A DNA stretch of 64,000 nt, from the NCBI RefSeq assembly GCF_007981265.1, contig NZ_CP034363.1:2728001-2792000 (forward strand). Reading direction: 5' to 3'. Below are positions 9,809-19,524 of the stretch, in pieces (position 1 is the stretch's first letter; each line of letters opens with the position of its first letter). The DNA comes from Pantoea sp. CCBC3-3-1 (GTDB lineage Bacteria > Pseudomonadota > Gammaproteobacteria > Enterobacterales > Enterobacteriaceae). The notes under the pieces are model-generated. The model did no database searches and was not told the origin of the DNA. It saw only the letters and a program-made list of their open reading frames with translations. Position numbers and translations under genes: made by a program.

Positions 9809-11251
9809 ATGTCCAGACGTTTAAGAAGAACCAAAATTGTCACCACCCTCGGACCCGCTACCGACCGCGACAATAACCTCGAAAAAATCATCGCCGCCGG
9901 TGCCAACGTCGTTCGTCTTAACTTCTCTCACGGCACGCCAGAAGATCATATGCAGCGCGCCAACAATGTCCGTGCTATTGCGGCAAAATTAGGCCGTCAC
10001 GTTGCCATTCTTGGCGATCTTCAGGGCCCCAAAATTCGCGTGTCCACCTTCAAAGAAGGCAAAGTCTTCCTGAGCATTGGCGATCGCTTCCTGCTGGACG
10101 CCAGCCTGGGCAAAGGCGAAGGCGATAAAGAGAAAGTGGGGATTGATTATAAAGGCCTGCCAGCGGACGTGGTGCCGGGCGATATCCTGCTGCTGGACGA
10201 CGGTCGTGTGCAGTTGAAAGTGCTGGAAGTTCAGGGCATGAAGGTCTTTACCGAAGTCACGGTGGGCGGCCCTTTGTCGAACAACAAAGGCATTAATAAG
10301 CTGGGCGGCGGCCTTTCAGCCGAAGCGCTGACGGAGAAGGATAAAGCCGACATCATTACCGCTGCGAAAATCAACTGCGATTATCTGGCCGTTTCATTTC
10401 CACGCTGCGGCGAGGATTTAAATTACGCGCGTCGTCTGGCTCGTGAAGCGGGCTGCGAAGCAAAAATCGTCTCTAAAGTGGAACGCGCTGAGGCCGTAGC
10501 CTCGCAGGAAGCGATGGATGACATCATCCTGGCTTCTGACGTGGTGATGGTTGCCCGAGGCGATTTGGGCGTGGAAATTGGCGATCCTGAACTGGTCGGT
10601 ATCCAGAAAGCGCTGATCCGTCGCGCTCGTCAGCTGAATCGCTCGGTGATCACCGCCACGCAGATGATGGAATCGATGATCACCAACCCCATGCCAACCC
10701 GCGCGGAAGTCATGGACGTGGCGAACGCCGTGCTGGACGGTACCGATGCGGTCATGCTCTCGGCAGAAACCGCGGCCGGGCAGTATCCGGCAGAGACCGT
10801 TACCGCCATGGCCAAAGTGTGCCTTGGCGCGGAGAAAATCCCCAGCATCAACGTTTCCAAGCACCGCCTGGACGTGCAGTTCGATAACATTGAAGAAGCT
10901 ATCGCTATGTCCGCCATGTATGCGGCTAACCATCTTCAGGGCGTCACGGCGATTATCACCATGACCGAGTCGGGCCGTACCGCGCTGATGACCTCCCGCA
11001 TCACTTCTGGCCTGCCGATTTTTGCCATGTCGCGTCATGAGCGTACGCTGAATTTGACCGCGCTTTATCGCGGCGTAACGCCCGTCTTCTTCGACAGCAA
11101 CAACGATGGCGTCGTTGCCGCACACGATGCGACCAATCTGCTGCGCGATAAAGGTTTCCTGATGTCTGGCGATCTGGTCATCGTAACGCAGGGCGACGTG
11201 ATGAGCACCACCGGCACCACCAACACCAGCCGCGTGCTGCGCGTAGAGTAA
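9809..11251 (+). CDS. pykA: Pyruvate kinase II
   Basis: PykA converts phosphoenolpyruvate and ADP to pyruvate and ATP at the end of glycolysis. The 480-residue product has the same length as E. coli PykA. It shows the N-terminal KIVTTLGPA, the substrate-binding RLNFSHG, the SKVERAEA segment with the catalytic lysine, and the signature region [10 protein letters not shown]. The start has GGAG eight bases upstream. It follows hexR on the same strand, as in E. coli. Confidence 0.97.
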   Translation: MSRRLRRTKIVTTLGPATDRDNNLEKIIAAGANVVRLNFSHGTPEDHMQRANNVRAIAAKLGRHVAILGDLQGPKIRVSTFKEGKVFLSIGDRFLLDASLGKGEGDKEKVGIDYKGLPADVVPGDILLLDDGRVQLKVLEVQGMKVFTEVTVGGPLSNNKGINKLGGGLSAEALTEKDKADIITAAKINCDYLAVSFPRCGEDLNYARRLAREAGCEAKIVSKVERAEAVASQEAMDDIILASDVVMVARGDLGVEIGDPELVGIQKALIRRARQLNRSVITATQMMESMITNPMPTRAEVMDVANAVLDGTDAVMLSAETAAGQYPAETVTAMAKVCLGAEKIPSINVSKHRLDVQFDNIEEAIAMSAMYAANHLQGVTAIITMTESGRTALMTSRITSGLPIFAMSRHERTLNLTALYRGVTPVFFDSNNDGVVAAHDATNLLRDKGFLMSGDLVIVTQGDVMSTTGTTNTSRVLRVE

Positions 11252-11319
11252 CCTCTGAGAGCTGAGAGGCTCAAACGAGAGAATATTCATCCAGCTGGCA
11301 TAAAAGTGGTGTATGTTGG

Positions 11320-11361
11320 CGCGGTCGCTTCGGCGGCCGCGTTTTTTTTATCTTTTTTTTT
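11320..11361 (+). terminator. Strong UUCG-loop terminator or attenuator before the mdfA-like gene
   Basis: CGCGGTCGC at 11320-11328 pairs with GCGGCCGCG at 11333-11341 (one G-U pair) across a TTCG loop, followed by two T-runs of eight and nine. The second run ends only a few bases before the ribosome site of the next gene. It is 70 bases after pykA, so it may end pykA transcripts. Its closeness to the next start leaves no room for a promoter in between. Confidence 0.85.
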
Positions 11362-11377
11362 GCTGGAAGGAGCCTGC

Positions 11378-12613
11378 ATGGCCTCATTTGTTCCGGTGTC
11401 GAGCTTAACCCGCCGTCACCTGATTTTTCCCCTCTGTCTGGTGCTGTTTGAATTTGCCACCTATATCGCTCATGACATGATCCAGCCCGGCATGCTGCTG
11501 GTGACCAGCGAATTTAAGGTCGGGCCGGAATGGGTTTCGGCCTCGCTGACGGCTTACCTGATTGGCGGTATTGTGTTGCAGTGGCTGCTTGGCCCGCTTT
11601 CTGACAAATTTGGCCGTCGTCCGGTAATGCTCGCGGGCGTAGCATTCTTTATGCTGACCTGCTTCGCCACCCACTGGGTACAAAGCATTGAGCAGTTTAT
11701 CCTGCTGCGATTTTTGCAGGGTACCAGCCTCTGTTTTATCGGTGCTGTAGGCTATGCCGCGATTCAGGAGGCGTTTGATGAGTCGCTAAGCGTGAAAATG
11801 ATGGCGCTAATGGCCAATGTCGCGCTGATTGCGCCGCTGGCAGGCCCGCTGGCGGGCGCGGCTTTTTTATCATTCAGCGACTGGCGCACCATGTTCTGGC
11901 TGTTTGGTGCCGTTTCCGCCATTGCCCTGCTCGGATTATGGCGAACCATGCCGGAAACGGCGGGCGATAGCGCCACGTCGCTGGCGCTAAAATCTCTGGC
12001 GCGCGGCTACGGTTCTTTGCTGAAAGACCGGCAGGTAATGGGCGGTTCGGCGGCCATCGGGCTGGTGACCATCCCCTGCCTGGCCTGGGTCGCGCTGTCG
12101 CCGGTGATCCTGATCCATGACGAAGGCCTGACCCGGCTGGATTATGCCCTGCTACAGCTGCCGGTGTTTGTCGCGATGATCGCGGGCAATCTGGTGCTCA
12201 GCCGTTTGGCGGGACGCATGCCGATTGAGCAACCGCTGCGCATGGCGGCATGGCCAATTTTAATCGGCCTGGCGCTGGCCGCGCTCAGCACCGGGATCAA
12301 TGCGCACAGCTACTTATGGCTGACGGCCGGACTGAGCCTGTATGGTTTTGGCACCGGTCTGGTAAATGCGGGACTCTATCGCCTGACGCTTTTTTCCAGC
12401 GAGGCGGGCAAAGGCAGCGTCGCGGCGATACTGGGCATGGTCAGTATCCTGGTCTTTGCGCTGGGCATTGAACTGGCAAAAGGCGCTTACTTTCATGGCG
12501 GCAGTTTCTGGTTCAGCCTGGTCAATCTGGGCAGCGGCCTGCTGTGGTTCTGGCTGGTACGGGCGTTTCTGCGTGAACGCAAGCGACGTGCCACGCGGGT
12601 TTCGCTGGAGTAA
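11378..12613 (+). CDS. mdfA: MdfA-like multidrug efflux transporter (MFS)
   Basis: The 411-residue protein has about twelve hydrophobic segments and aligns along its length with E. coli MdfA (410 residues), a proton-coupled drug exporter. The MFS motif GPLSDKFGRRPVML lies after helix 2. The membrane-embedded acidic residues that MdfA needs are present: Glu25 and Asp33 correspond to E. coli Glu26 and Asp34. The start at 11378 has GGAAGGAG six bases upstream. In E. coli mdfA lies elsewhere on the chromosome, so its place between pykA and lpxM is a lineage difference. Substrates here are inferred only. Confidence 0.85.
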   Translation: MASFVPVSSLTRRHLIFPLCLVLFEFATYIAHDMIQPGMLLVTSEFKVGPEWVSASLTAYLIGGIVLQWLLGPLSDKFGRRPVMLAGVAFFMLTCFATHWVQSIEQFILLRFLQGTSLCFIGAVGYAAIQEAFDESLSVKMMALMANVALIAPLAGPLAGAAFLSFSDWRTMFWLFGAVSAIALLGLWRTMPETAGDSATSLALKSLARGYGSLLKDRQVMGGSAAIGLVTIPCLAWVALSPVILIHDEGLTRLDYALLQLPVFVAMIAGNLVLSRLAGRMPIEQPLRMAAWPILIGLALAALSTGINAHSYLWLTAGLSLYGFGTGLVNAGLYRLTLFSSEAGKGSVAAILGMVSILVFALGIELAKGAYFHGGSFWFSLVNLGSGLLWFWLVRAFLRERKRRATRVSLE

Positions 12614-12624
12614 TTTGCGGTACA

Positions 12625-12665
12625 GGAGACCAGCCACAATCGTTTGACGATAGCGGCTGGTCTCC
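12625..12665. terminator. Long bidirectional hairpin between mdfA-like gene and lpxM
   Basis: GGAGACCAGCC at 12625-12635 pairs perfectly with GGCTGGTCTCC at 12655-12665, with an inner ATCGT/ACGAT stem. It lies between the stop codons of two convergent genes and probably ends both transcripts. T-tracts are short on both sides. Confidence 0.7.
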
Positions 12666-12681
12666 TTAAAGGCGCAATGCC

Positions 12682-13650
12682 TTACTTCTTGCGGAAGAGA
12701 TCCTTGCGTCGGTAAGGCTCGATATCGCCCTCTTTGCGGGTCTTCAACAATTTGAGGATCCAGGTGTACTGTTCCGGATTGGGCCGCACGAGGATTTCAA
12801 CTTCCTCGTTCATCCTGCGCGCCAGCGTCTTGTCATCAGCTTCCAGCAGATCGTCCATCGGTTCACGAAGGTGGATATCCAGGCAATGCGTTTTGCTGTT
12901 GTAGACCGGGAACAGTGGCACCACGCGAGCGCGACAAACCTTCATCAGACGGCCTACTGCCGGTAACGTTGCTTTATAGGTTGCAAAGAAATCGACAAAC
13001 TCGCTGTGCTCAGCGCCGTGATCCTGGTCGGGAAGATAGTAACCCCAATAGCCCTGACGCACCGAACTGATAAAAGGCTTGATGCCGTCGTTACGGGCGT
13101 GCATGCGGCCACCAAAGCGGCGGCGAATGGCGTTCCAGACGTAGTCCATCAGCGGGTCGCGCTGGTTATGGAACATTGCCGCCATTTTCTGCCCTTCCGA
13201 AGCCAGTACCATTGCGGGAATATCCACTGCCCAGCCATGCGGTACCAGAAAGATAATGTTCTGATTTTCTGCGCGGATCTGTTCGATGATCTCTCTGTTG
13301 TGCCAGGTAATGCGCTTACGGGCATGCTCGGGGCGCATCGCCAGTTCGGCCATCATCACAATAGACTGCGGTGCGGTAGCAAACATCTCATCGATGATGT
13401 TTTCCCGTTCGGCTTCAGCGACTTCAGGCATGCAGTAAAAGAGGTTGATTTGCGCGCGACGGCGGGCGCTTTTGGCATACTTTCCTGCAAAACGCCCGAG
13501 CGCGCCCAGCAGCGGATCGCGCATTTTTGCCGGGAGCCAGGCTATACCGGCGCAGAGTCCAATGGCCAGCCAGCTTCCCCAGTGACGCGGTAATAAAAAA
13601 GACTTCTGAAAGGTGGGAATAAACTCATTACTGCTTTTCTTGTTTTCCAT
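12682..13650 (-). CDS. lpxM: Lipid A myristoyl-acyltransferase
   Basis: LpxM adds the last secondary acyl chain to Kdo2-lipid A at the inner membrane, using acyl-ACP. The 322-residue product matches E. coli LpxM (323) along its length. The acyltransferase H-X4-D motif is visible as HGWAVD near residue 140, and a hydrophobic anchor lies at about residues 24-42. It is transcribed toward the mdfA-like gene and separated from mepM by a terminator. The gene is apparently intact. Confidence 0.95.
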   Translation of the reverse strand: MENKKSSNEFIPTFQKSFLLPRHWGSWLAIGLCAGIAWLPAKMRDPLLGALGRFAGKYAKSARRRAQINLFYCMPEVAEAERENIIDEMFATAPQSIVMMAELAMRPEHARKRITWHNREIIEQIRAENQNIIFLVPHGWAVDIPAMVLASEGQKMAAMFHNQRDPLMDYVWNAIRRRFGGRMHARNDGIKPFISSVRQGYWGYYLPDQDHGAEHSEFVDFFATYKATLPAVGRLMKVCRARVVPLFPVYNSKTHCLDIHLREPMDDLLEADDKTLARRMNEEVEILVRPNPEQYTWILKLLKTRKEGDIEPYRRKDLFRKK

Positions 13651-13724
13651 GCACTCGCCTCAAACTTTAACCGGCTAATGATAGTGCTGACGGGCTATTT
13701 TGCAATGCCCGTTTCCTGTTGCGG

Positions 13725-13759
13725 ATAAAAGAAAAGCCGACGGGCGATGCCGTCGGCTT
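13725..13759 (-). terminator. Rho-independent terminator after mepM
   Basis: AAGCCGACGG at 13734-13743 pairs perfectly with CCGTCGGCTT at 13750-13759. On the minus strand the stem is followed by T-rich sequence. It begins 22 bases after the mepM stop codon. Confidence 0.82.
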
Positions 13760-13781
13760 CAGCGTGCAAAAATCAGGCGGG

Positions 13782-15113
13782 TTATTTCAGGCGCAGCTGA
13801 GGCACAACCTCGCGTACCTGCGCCAGATAGTCGCTGCGATCTTTACCGGTCAATCCTTCCATGCGCGGCAGTTTTGCCGTAAGCGGATTCACTGCCTGGT
13901 TATTGATCCAGATTTCAAAGTGAAGATGCGGCCCGGTGGAGCGACCGGTATTGCCGGTCAGGCCAATACGTTCGCCACGTTTTACTTTGTCGCCGGGTTT
14001 CACCAGCAGTTTCTTCATGTGCATATAGCGGGTCATATACTGACGACCGTGACGAATAGCCACGTAGTTGCCCGCCCCGCCGCTGCGTTTTGCCACGATC
14101 ACTTCACCGTCGCCCACGGCCAGTACGGGTGTACCAAGCGGAATGGCAAAATCCACGCCTTTATGCGGCGCAACGCGGCCCGTGACCGGATTCAGACGAT
14201 GTGGATTGAAATTGGAAGAGACACGATACTGTCTTGCCGTTGGGAAGCGCATAAAGCCGTGCGCGAGGCCTGCACCGCTGCGATCGTAGAATTTTCCATC
14301 GGCAGCGCGAATAGCATAGTAATCTTTGCCGCTGGTTTGCAGACGCACACCCGCCAGCTGGCTCTGCTGGCTCTGGCCGTCCAACACTTCGCGTGACATT
14401 AATACAGAGAATTTGTCGCCGTTACGCAGCTTACGGAAGTCCATCTGCCACTGTAATGACTTGATGACTGCGCTAATTTCACCGCTGCTCAGTCCGGCGG
14501 CTTTGGCACTACTGACGAAGCTGCCGTTAACCGTACCGGTCAGTACGCTGTTCTGCCACTCGCCTTTCTGGATTGCCGCAGAGGACTTGAACGTATCGCC
14601 AGAGCGATCGTAAGTGCGGGTTTCACGGCGTGAAGCTTCCCAGGTCAGGCGCTGAAGCTGCCCGTCATCGGTCAGTGTCCAGGAGAGCTGCTGGCCAATT
14701 TGCAGGTTGCGCAGATCTTTATCGACTTTGACCAGCTGATTGATATCCCCCATATCAATACCATACTGATTAAGCACGCTGCTTAACGTATCGCCTGATG
14801 ACACCACGTAATCATGCGTGCCGGTTTCGTTGGGAACATCCTGATCTAATTCATCTTTTGGCACATCATCATCAGGGGAAGGCATGTCCTGATCGATCGG
14901 CTCACTGGCTTCAGGCAAAAGCGTCCGCAGCTGGTTTTTATCCAGCTCGATGCTTTTAACAATCGCATTTTCGCCCGTGGTGGCGGGATGATAAACAAAC
15001 GGCCGCCAGACGGAGACGGCCAGTGTGACAACGGTAAGCGAACCCAGCATAACGCGGTGGGTTCTTGGCAATGTGTTAAACGCCATGGCGACAGCGCGGG
15101 CAATCTGCTGCAC
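13782..15113 (-). CDS. mepM: Murein DD-endopeptidase MepM (M23 family, LysM domain)
   Basis: MepM cuts peptide cross-links in peptidoglycan so that new strands can be inserted during growth. The 443-residue product has a short cytoplasmic start, one membrane anchor at about residues 20-40, a LysM-type segment (YVVSSGDTLSSVLNQYGI) near residue 105 and a C-terminal M23 LytM domain. The zinc-site motifs HKGVDFA and HLHFE (residues 396-400) are intact. Its start is 12 bases after the znuA stop, so the zinc-dependent peptidase could be co-transcribed with zinc uptake. Confidence 0.95.
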   Translation of the reverse strand: MQQIARAVAMAFNTLPRTHRVMLGSLTVVTLAVSVWRPFVYHPATTGENAIVKSIELDKNQLRTLLPEASEPIDQDMPSPDDDVPKDELDQDVPNETGTHDYVVSSGDTLSSVLNQYGIDMGDINQLVKVDKDLRNLQIGQQLSWTLTDDGQLQRLTWEASRRETRTYDRSGDTFKSSAAIQKGEWQNSVLTGTVNGSFVSSAKAAGLSSGEISAVIKSLQWQMDFRKLRNGDKFSVLMSREVLDGQSQQSQLAGVRLQTSGKDYYAIRAADGKFYDRSGAGLAHGFMRFPTARQYRVSSNFNPHRLNPVTGRVAPHKGVDFAIPLGTPVLAVGDGEVIVAKRSGGAGNYVAIRHGRQYMTRYMHMKKLLVKPGDKVKRGERIGLTGNTGRSTGPHLHFEIWINNQAVNPLTAKLPRMEGLTGKDRSDYLAQVREVVPQLRLK

Positions 15114-15125
15114 GTATATATTCCT

Positions 15126-16073
15126 CTAGGCTCCTTTCAGGCAGCTCGTGTACTGGCTGGACAGCTGTGAGAGGAATTTCACGTAGCTATCCCGGTCCAC
15201 GGCGATGTTCGTTCCCAGCGGATCCAGCGTTCCAGTACGGACCTGAGTTCCCCGGGCGACGGCATCAATAACGGCTGGCCTGAACTGTGGCTCAGCAAAG
15301 ACGCAGGTCGCCTTATGCTCAACCAACTCTGTTCGAATTTGATGTAATCGCTGAGCGCCAGGCTGGATTTCAGGGTTAACGGTAAAATGACCCGTTGGAG
15401 TCAGACCGAAATGTTTTTCAAAGTATGTGTAAGCATCGTGAAAAACGAAATACCCTTTGCCCTTAACCGGCGCAAGCTGAGTTCCTATTTGCGTATCAGC
15501 CGTGGCCAATTCTGCCTCAAAATGCTGCAGGTTCGCGTCAAGTTTGTCTCTGCTTTGCGGCATAAGTTCCAATAATTTTGCGTGGATTGCAACCGCAGAT
15601 TGCCTTGCGATTTCAGGGGACATCCACAAGTGCATATTATATTCGCCATGATGGTGATGATGTGCCTCTTCTTCCTGCGCAGGGTCGACTGCGTTGTGCT
15701 CATGTTCATCATCGTCTTCACCACGAATTAACAGCGGCTTAACTGTTGGCAGCTCAGCGAGTTCGAGCGACTTTTGCACCGGCAATTGTGCTACCGCTTT
15801 CGGCATAAACGCTTCCATTTCAGGGCCTACCCAGACAACAAGATCCGCGCCACGCAGGCGTTTGATGTCGGAGGGGCGCAGCGAATAATCGTGTTCAGAA
15901 GCGCCATCGGGCAACAAGACTTCTACCGGCGTAACCCCATCGGCAATGGCGGCGGCAATAAATCCCAGCGGTTTAACGGAGGCAACCAGCGCGGCATGAG
16001 CAGGCGTGGCAAGCGAAGCGGCAAATCCGAGCGTAGAAAGCAGGGTCAATAAGGGCTTATTTTTATGTAACAT
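15126..16073 (-). CDS. znuA: High-affinity zinc ABC transporter, periplasmic binding protein
   Basis: ZnuA captures zinc in the periplasm and passes it to ZnuB. The 315-residue protein has an N-terminal signal peptide of about 27 residues ending in THAHA-type small residues (TPAHA). It has the family His/acidic loop (about residues 118-145) with EDDDEHEH and a run of five histidines. The zinc-binding His in MHLW and the later VFHDAY and GHFTVNPE segments are present. It is divergent from znuCB with a Zur box in the 77-base gap. Confidence 0.95.
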   Translation of the reverse strand: MLHKNKPLLTLLSTLGFAASLATPAHAALVASVKPLGFIAAAIADGVTPVEVLLPDGASEHDYSLRPSDIKRLRGADLVVWVGPEMEAFMPKAVAQLPVQKSLELAELPTVKPLLIRGEDDDEHEHNAVDPAQEEEAHHHHHGEYNMHLWMSPEIARQSAVAIHAKLLELMPQSRDKLDANLQHFEAELATADTQIGTQLAPVKGKGYFVFHDAYTYFEKHFGLTPTGHFTVNPEIQPGAQRLHQIRTELVEHKATCVFAEPQFRPAVIDAVARGTQVRTGTLDPLGTNIAVDRDSYVKFLSQLSSQYTSCLKGA

Positions 16074-16106
16074 AATGCTTCATTCCATCGTGACAGGTCG
16101 ATGGAT

Positions 16107-16124
16107 TGTGATATTATAACATTC
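16107..16124. promoter_or_regulatory. Zur operator between znuA and znuCB
   Basis: TGTGATATTATAACATTC is nearly identical to the reverse complement of the E. coli znu Zur site (GAATGTTATAATATCACA). It is centred between the divergent znuA and znuC starts, where one operator can control both promoters with zinc as co-repressor. Confidence 0.85.
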
Positions 16125-16150
16125 TAAAACTTCTGCAACCTGTAATCGCT

Positions 16151-16903
16151 ATGTCCTCATTGATTTGCCTTGATAAAATTTCCGTCAATTTCGGCCAGCG
16201 ACCCGTGCTCTCCGAGATCTCTTTGACCTTGCAACCCGGCAGGATCCTGACGCTGCTTGGGCCTAACGGTGCCGGTAAATCAACGCTGGTTCGTGTGGTG
16301 CTGGGTTTGATTCAGCCAGATCGCGGTAAGCTGCATCGTCCCGCTGGCCTGCGCATTGGCTATGTCCCGCAAAAAATTCACCTGGACGCCACGCTGCCCC
16401 TGACCGTTGAGCGCTTTATGCTGCTGCGCGGCGGCGTGAAGCGCGCCGATATTTTGCCAGCGTTGAAAAGAGTTCATGCCGCACAGCTGCGCAATTATCC
16501 ACTGCAAAAGCTTTCCGGCGGCGAGATGCAGCGTGTGCTACTGGCGCGTGCCCTGCTCAATCAGCCTCAGCTGCTGGTGCTTGATGAGCCTACACAAGGT
16601 GTGGACGTTAACGGTCAGGTCGCGCTCTATGATTTAATCGATCAGCTACGTCATGAGCTGAACTGCGGCGTGCTGATGGTTTCCCACGATCTGCATCTGG
16701 TTATGGCGAAAACCGACGAAGTGCTGTGCCTGAATCAGCATATCTGCTGCTCGGGAACGCCTGAAGTGGTGTCGAAGCACCCTGAGTTCATCTCGATGTT
16801 TGGAACGCGCGGCGCGGAACAGCTGGCGATTTATCGTCATCACCATAATCATCGTCACGATCTACAGGGACGAATTGTATTACGCAGAGGACAAGCTAAG
16901 TGA
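16151..16903 (+). CDS. znuC: Zinc ABC transporter, ATP-binding protein
   Basis: ZnuC powers zinc import through ZnuB. The 250-residue product has the Walker A motif GPNGAGKST, the ABC signature LSGGEMQR, Walker [11 protein letters not shown] and the switch histidine in MVSHDLH. The C-terminal region has a His-rich stretch (YRHHHNHRH). The reading frame overlaps the start of znuB by four bases, indicating coupled translation. Confidence 0.95.
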   Translation: MSSLICLDKISVNFGQRPVLSEISLTLQPGRILTLLGPNGAGKSTLVRVVLGLIQPDRGKLHRPAGLRIGYVPQKIHLDATLPLTVERFMLLRGGVKRADILPALKRVHAAQLRNYPLQKLSGGEMQRVLLARALLNQPQLLVLDEPTQGVDVNGQVALYDLIDQLRHELNCGVLMVSHDLHLVMAKTDEVLCLNQHICCSGTPEVVSKHPEFISMFGTRGAEQLAIYRHHHNHRHDLQGRIVLRRGQAK

Positions 16904-17685
16904 TTGAATTGTTGTTACCCGGCTGGCTGGCGGGTTTCCTGCTGGCGCTGGCTGCCGGTCCGCTCGGCTCTTTTGTCGTCTGGCGCCGTATGTCCTACTT
17001 TGGCGATACGCTGGCTCACGCTTCCCTGTTGGGGGTCGCCTTCGGCCTGCTGTTAAATATCAGCCCTTTTTATGCCGTTATCGGCATTACGCTGCTGCTG
17101 TCGTTGCTGCTGGTCTGGCTGGAACGCCGCCCGCATCTGGCGATCGATACGCTGCTGGGTATCCTTGCGCACAGTGCATTGTCACTGGGGCTGGTGGTGG
17201 TCAGTTTAATGTCTGGCGTACGGGTGGATTTGATGGCGTATCTGTTTGGCGATCTGCTTGCGGTGACGCCAACCGATCTCTATACCATTGCCGCTGGCGT
17301 CGTCGTGGTGCTCGGCGTGCTGGTCTTTAACTGGCGTGCACTGTTATCGATGACCATCAGTCCGGAACTGGCGCAGGTGGACGGGGTCAATATTCAGCGA
17401 ACAAAGATGGTACTGATGCTGGTGACGGCGCTGACGATTGGGGTGGCGATGAAGTTTGTCGGCGCACTGATTATCACCTCGTTGCTGATCATCCCTGCCG
17501 CTACGGCCCGCCGCTTTGCCCGTTCTCCCGAGCAGATGGCCGGCTTTGCCGTGATAGTCGGGATTCTGGCGGTTACGGCCGGACTGACCTTCTCGGCCTT
17601 TTATGATACGCCGGCTGGCCCGTCGGTGGTGTTGGGCGCCTCGCTGATGTTCATGCTGAGCATGGTAAAAAGGCCGGCGGTATAA
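16900..17685 (+). CDS. znuB: Zinc ABC transporter, permease
   Basis: ZnuB is the inner membrane channel subunit of the zinc importer. The 261-residue product equals the E. coli length and has about seven or eight membrane segments. The start is a GTG inside the sequence GTGA that also holds the znuC stop, giving a four-base overlap. The N-terminal MIELLLPGW agrees with E. coli ZnuB. A structured intergenic repeat follows the gene. Confidence 0.95.
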   Translation: MIELLLPGWLAGFLLALAAGPLGSFVVWRRMSYFGDTLAHASLLGVAFGLLLNISPFYAVIGITLLLSLLLVWLERRPHLAIDTLLGILAHSALSLGLVVVSLMSGVRVDLMAYLFGDLLAVTPTDLYTIAAGVVVVLGVLVFNWRALLSMTISPELAQVDGVNIQRTKMVLMLVTALTIGVAMKFVGALIITSLLIIPAATARRFARSPEQMAGFAVIVGILAVTAGLTFSAFYDTPAGPSVVLGASLMFMLSMVKRPAV

Positions 17686-17689
17686 TAGC

Positions 17690-17815
17690 GAACAGCGTGC
17701 TGGCTCAGGGAGCATGCACAGGCATAAAGCGCTCTCCCTGGTAGCGGGCCGTCCATGGCCCGTGATGCTTTGCTCCGGGCTCGCTTCAGGTTTATCACCT
17801 GCCTGAGCGGCCTGA
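17690..17815. repeat. Structured intergenic repeat between znuB and ruvB
   Basis: The 137 bases between the znuB and ruvB stops are rich in inverted repeats. GGGCCGTCCATGGCCC at 17746-17761 is found exactly again at 34968-34981 within a longer element, followed in both places by GA-Y-GCTTTG-Y-TCC. A small hairpin, CAGGT/ACCTG at 17787-17801, lies toward ruvB. It looks like a member of a dispersed palindromic family and may also end the two convergent transcripts. Confidence 0.55.
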
Positions 17816-17822
17816 GTAGCAA

Positions 17823-18827
17823 TCACTCTTCCCGCGTAATCCCAAAATGCTTGTAGGCATGCTGCGTAGCCATACGGCCACGTGGCGTACGCTGAATAAA
17901 GCCCTGCTGGATCAGATAAGGTTCCAGTACGTCTTCAATGGTTTCACGCTCTTCACCAATGGCCGCAGCCAGGTTATCCAGACCCACCGGACCACCGGTA
18001 AACTTATCGATAATCGCCAGCAGCAGCTTGCGATCCATGTAGTCAAAACCTTCCGTATCGACGCTTAGCATATCCAGTGCTCTGGCGGCGACGTCGCCAC
18101 TCAGGCTGCCAGCCGCACGCACCTCAGAAAAGTCTCTGACGCGGCGAAGAAGGCGGTTAGCGATGCGTGGCGTACCGCGCGAACGACGGGCAATCTCCAG
18201 TGCGCCCTCTTCACTCAGCGGCAGCCCCAGACAGGCGGCGCTGCGGCCGACGATGTGCTGAAGATCTTCAACGCGGTAAAACTCCAGGCGCTGAACAATG
18301 CCAAAACGATCGCGTAAAGGTGAAGTCAGTGAACCTGCGCGGGTGGTCGCGCCAATCAGCGTAAACGGCGGCAGATCCAGTTTTATTGAACGGGCAGCCG
18401 GCCCTTCACCAATCATAATATCCAGCTGGTAATCTTCCATCGCCGGATACAGCACCTCTTCCACCACAGGGGAAAGGCGGTGGATTTCATCGATAAACAG
18501 CACGTCGTGCGGCTCGAGGTTGGTTAGCATTGCCGCCAAATCGCCCGCTTTTTCCAGCACCGGCCCGGAAGTGGTGCGTAAATTCACGCCCATTTCGTTG
18601 GCGACAATGTTCGCCAGCGTGGTTTTTCCCAACCCTGGCGGGCCGAAAATCAGCAGATGATCGAGCGCGTCGCCGCGCATTTTGGCCGCCTCAATAAATA
18701 TTTCCATCTGCTCGCGAACAACCGGCTGGCCGACATATTCTTCCAGCAGCTTAGGACGGATAGCGCGGTCGATAATCTCTTCTTCGCTGACGGTTCCCGG
18801 CGAGACCAGGCGATCGGCTTCAATCAT
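17823..18827 (-). CDS. ruvB: Holliday junction DNA helicase RuvB
   Basis: RuvB is the hexameric AAA+ motor that drives branch migration with RuvA. The 334-residue product has Walker [10 protein letters not shown], Walker B LFIDEIHR, the sensor segment [18 protein letters not shown] and a C-terminal winged-helix domain ending in [16 protein letters not shown]. It starts eight bases after the ruvA stop, so the two genes form the ruvAB operon under the LexA box upstream of ruvA. Confidence 0.96.
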   Translation of the reverse strand: MIEADRLVSPGTVSEEEIIDRAIRPKLLEEYVGQPVVREQMEIFIEAAKMRGDALDHLLIFGPPGLGKTTLANIVANEMGVNLRTTSGPVLEKAGDLAAMLTNLEPHDVLFIDEIHRLSPVVEEVLYPAMEDYQLDIMIGEGPAARSIKLDLPPFTLIGATTRAGSLTSPLRDRFGIVQRLEFYRVEDLQHIVGRSAACLGLPLSEEGALEIARRSRGTPRIANRLLRRVRDFSEVRAAGSLSGDVAARALDMLSVDTEGFDYMDRKLLLAIIDKFTGGPVGLDNLAAAIGEERETIEDVLEPYLIQQGFIQRTPRGRMATQHAYKHFGITREE

Positions 18828-18835
18828 GCTTTACC

Positions 18836-19453
18836 TCAAATAGCTGCGCGCAGAGCTTCGCGGATCAGCGTTTCACAATCGGCCTGCGGGCGGCCCACTT
18901 TGCTAATCATCCGGCTGGCTTCCTGAGGTTTATACCCCAGCGACACCAGCGCGGCAACGGCTTCTGCTTCAGCATCGTTCGCCGCATCGGCGGGTTGCAC
19001 TTCACTGGTCAGTGCAAACGGCGCATCGGCGGCGAACAGATCGCCATGCATGCCTTTAAAGCGATCTTTCATCTCGACAACCAGACGCTCGGCGGTTTTC
19101 TTTCCGACGCCTGGCAGTTTAACCAGCGCGGCAATCTCCTCACGCTCAACGGCCGTCACGAACTGCTGAGCGGACATGCCGGAAAGGATCGCCAGCGCCA
19201 GTTTAGGCCCAACGCCGTTTACTTTGATCAGCTCACGGAACAGCGCCCGCTCCTGCTTGCTGTTGAAGCCAAACAGCAGCTGTGCGTCTTCACGCACCAC
19301 GAAATGGGTAAAGATCACCGCTTCGTGATTCAGTTCAGGAAGCTCATAAAAGCAGGTCATCGGCATATGGATTTCGTAGCCCACGCCACCCGTTTCCAGC
19401 AGCACCAGCGGCGGCTGTTTTTCCAGAATATTGCCTCTCAGACGACCAATCAC
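18836..19453 (-). CDS. ruvA: Holliday junction DNA helicase subunit RuvA
   Basis: RuvA binds the four-way junction as a tetramer and recruits RuvB. The 205-residue product has the N-terminal OB fold (MIGRLRGNI), two helix-hairpin-helix motifs ([13 protein letters not shown] and [13 protein letters not shown]) and a C-terminal RuvB-binding domain ([16 protein letters not shown]). A LexA operator about 50-65 bases upstream makes it SOS-inducible, apart from ruvC. Confidence 0.96.
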   Translation of the reverse strand: MIGRLRGNILEKQPPLVLLETGGVGYEIHMPMTCFYELPELNHEAVIFTHFVVREDAQLLFGFNSKQERALFRELIKVNGVGPKLALAILSGMSAQQFVTAVEREEIAALVKLPGVGKKTAERLVVEMKDRFKGMHGDLFAADAPFALTSEVQPADAANDAEAEAVAALVSLGYKPQEASRMISKVGRPQADCETLIREALRAAI

Positions 19454-19494
19454 GTTAGCTTCCTTCGGAATAGATTTAATGCGAGGGTTATATC

Positions 19495-19523
19495 ATAAAA
19501 AAAGCTGGATGGATATCCAGCTT
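19495..19523 (-). terminator. Terminator after ruvC, overlapping the ruvA LexA box
   Basis: AAGCTGGAT pairs with ATCCAGCTT across a four-base loop. On the minus strand it is followed by a run of T residues and lies directly after the ruvC stop. The same bases contain the LexA operator of ruvAB, so one element can both end yebC-ruvC transcripts and control ruvAB. Confidence 0.75.
19505..19520 (-). promoter_or_regulatory. LexA operator of ruvAB
   Basis: CTGGATGGATATCCAG fits the CTGG-N8-CCAG form found in the E. coli ruvA LexA box (CTGGATATCTATCCAG). It lies 52-67 bases upstream of the ruvA start. Confidence 0.75.
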
Positions 19524-19524
19524 A

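Noticed and set aside
15660..15720. CAT/GATG-rich tract in znuA as a tandem repeat
   Set aside because: It simply encodes the His- and acid-rich metal loop typical of ZnuA.
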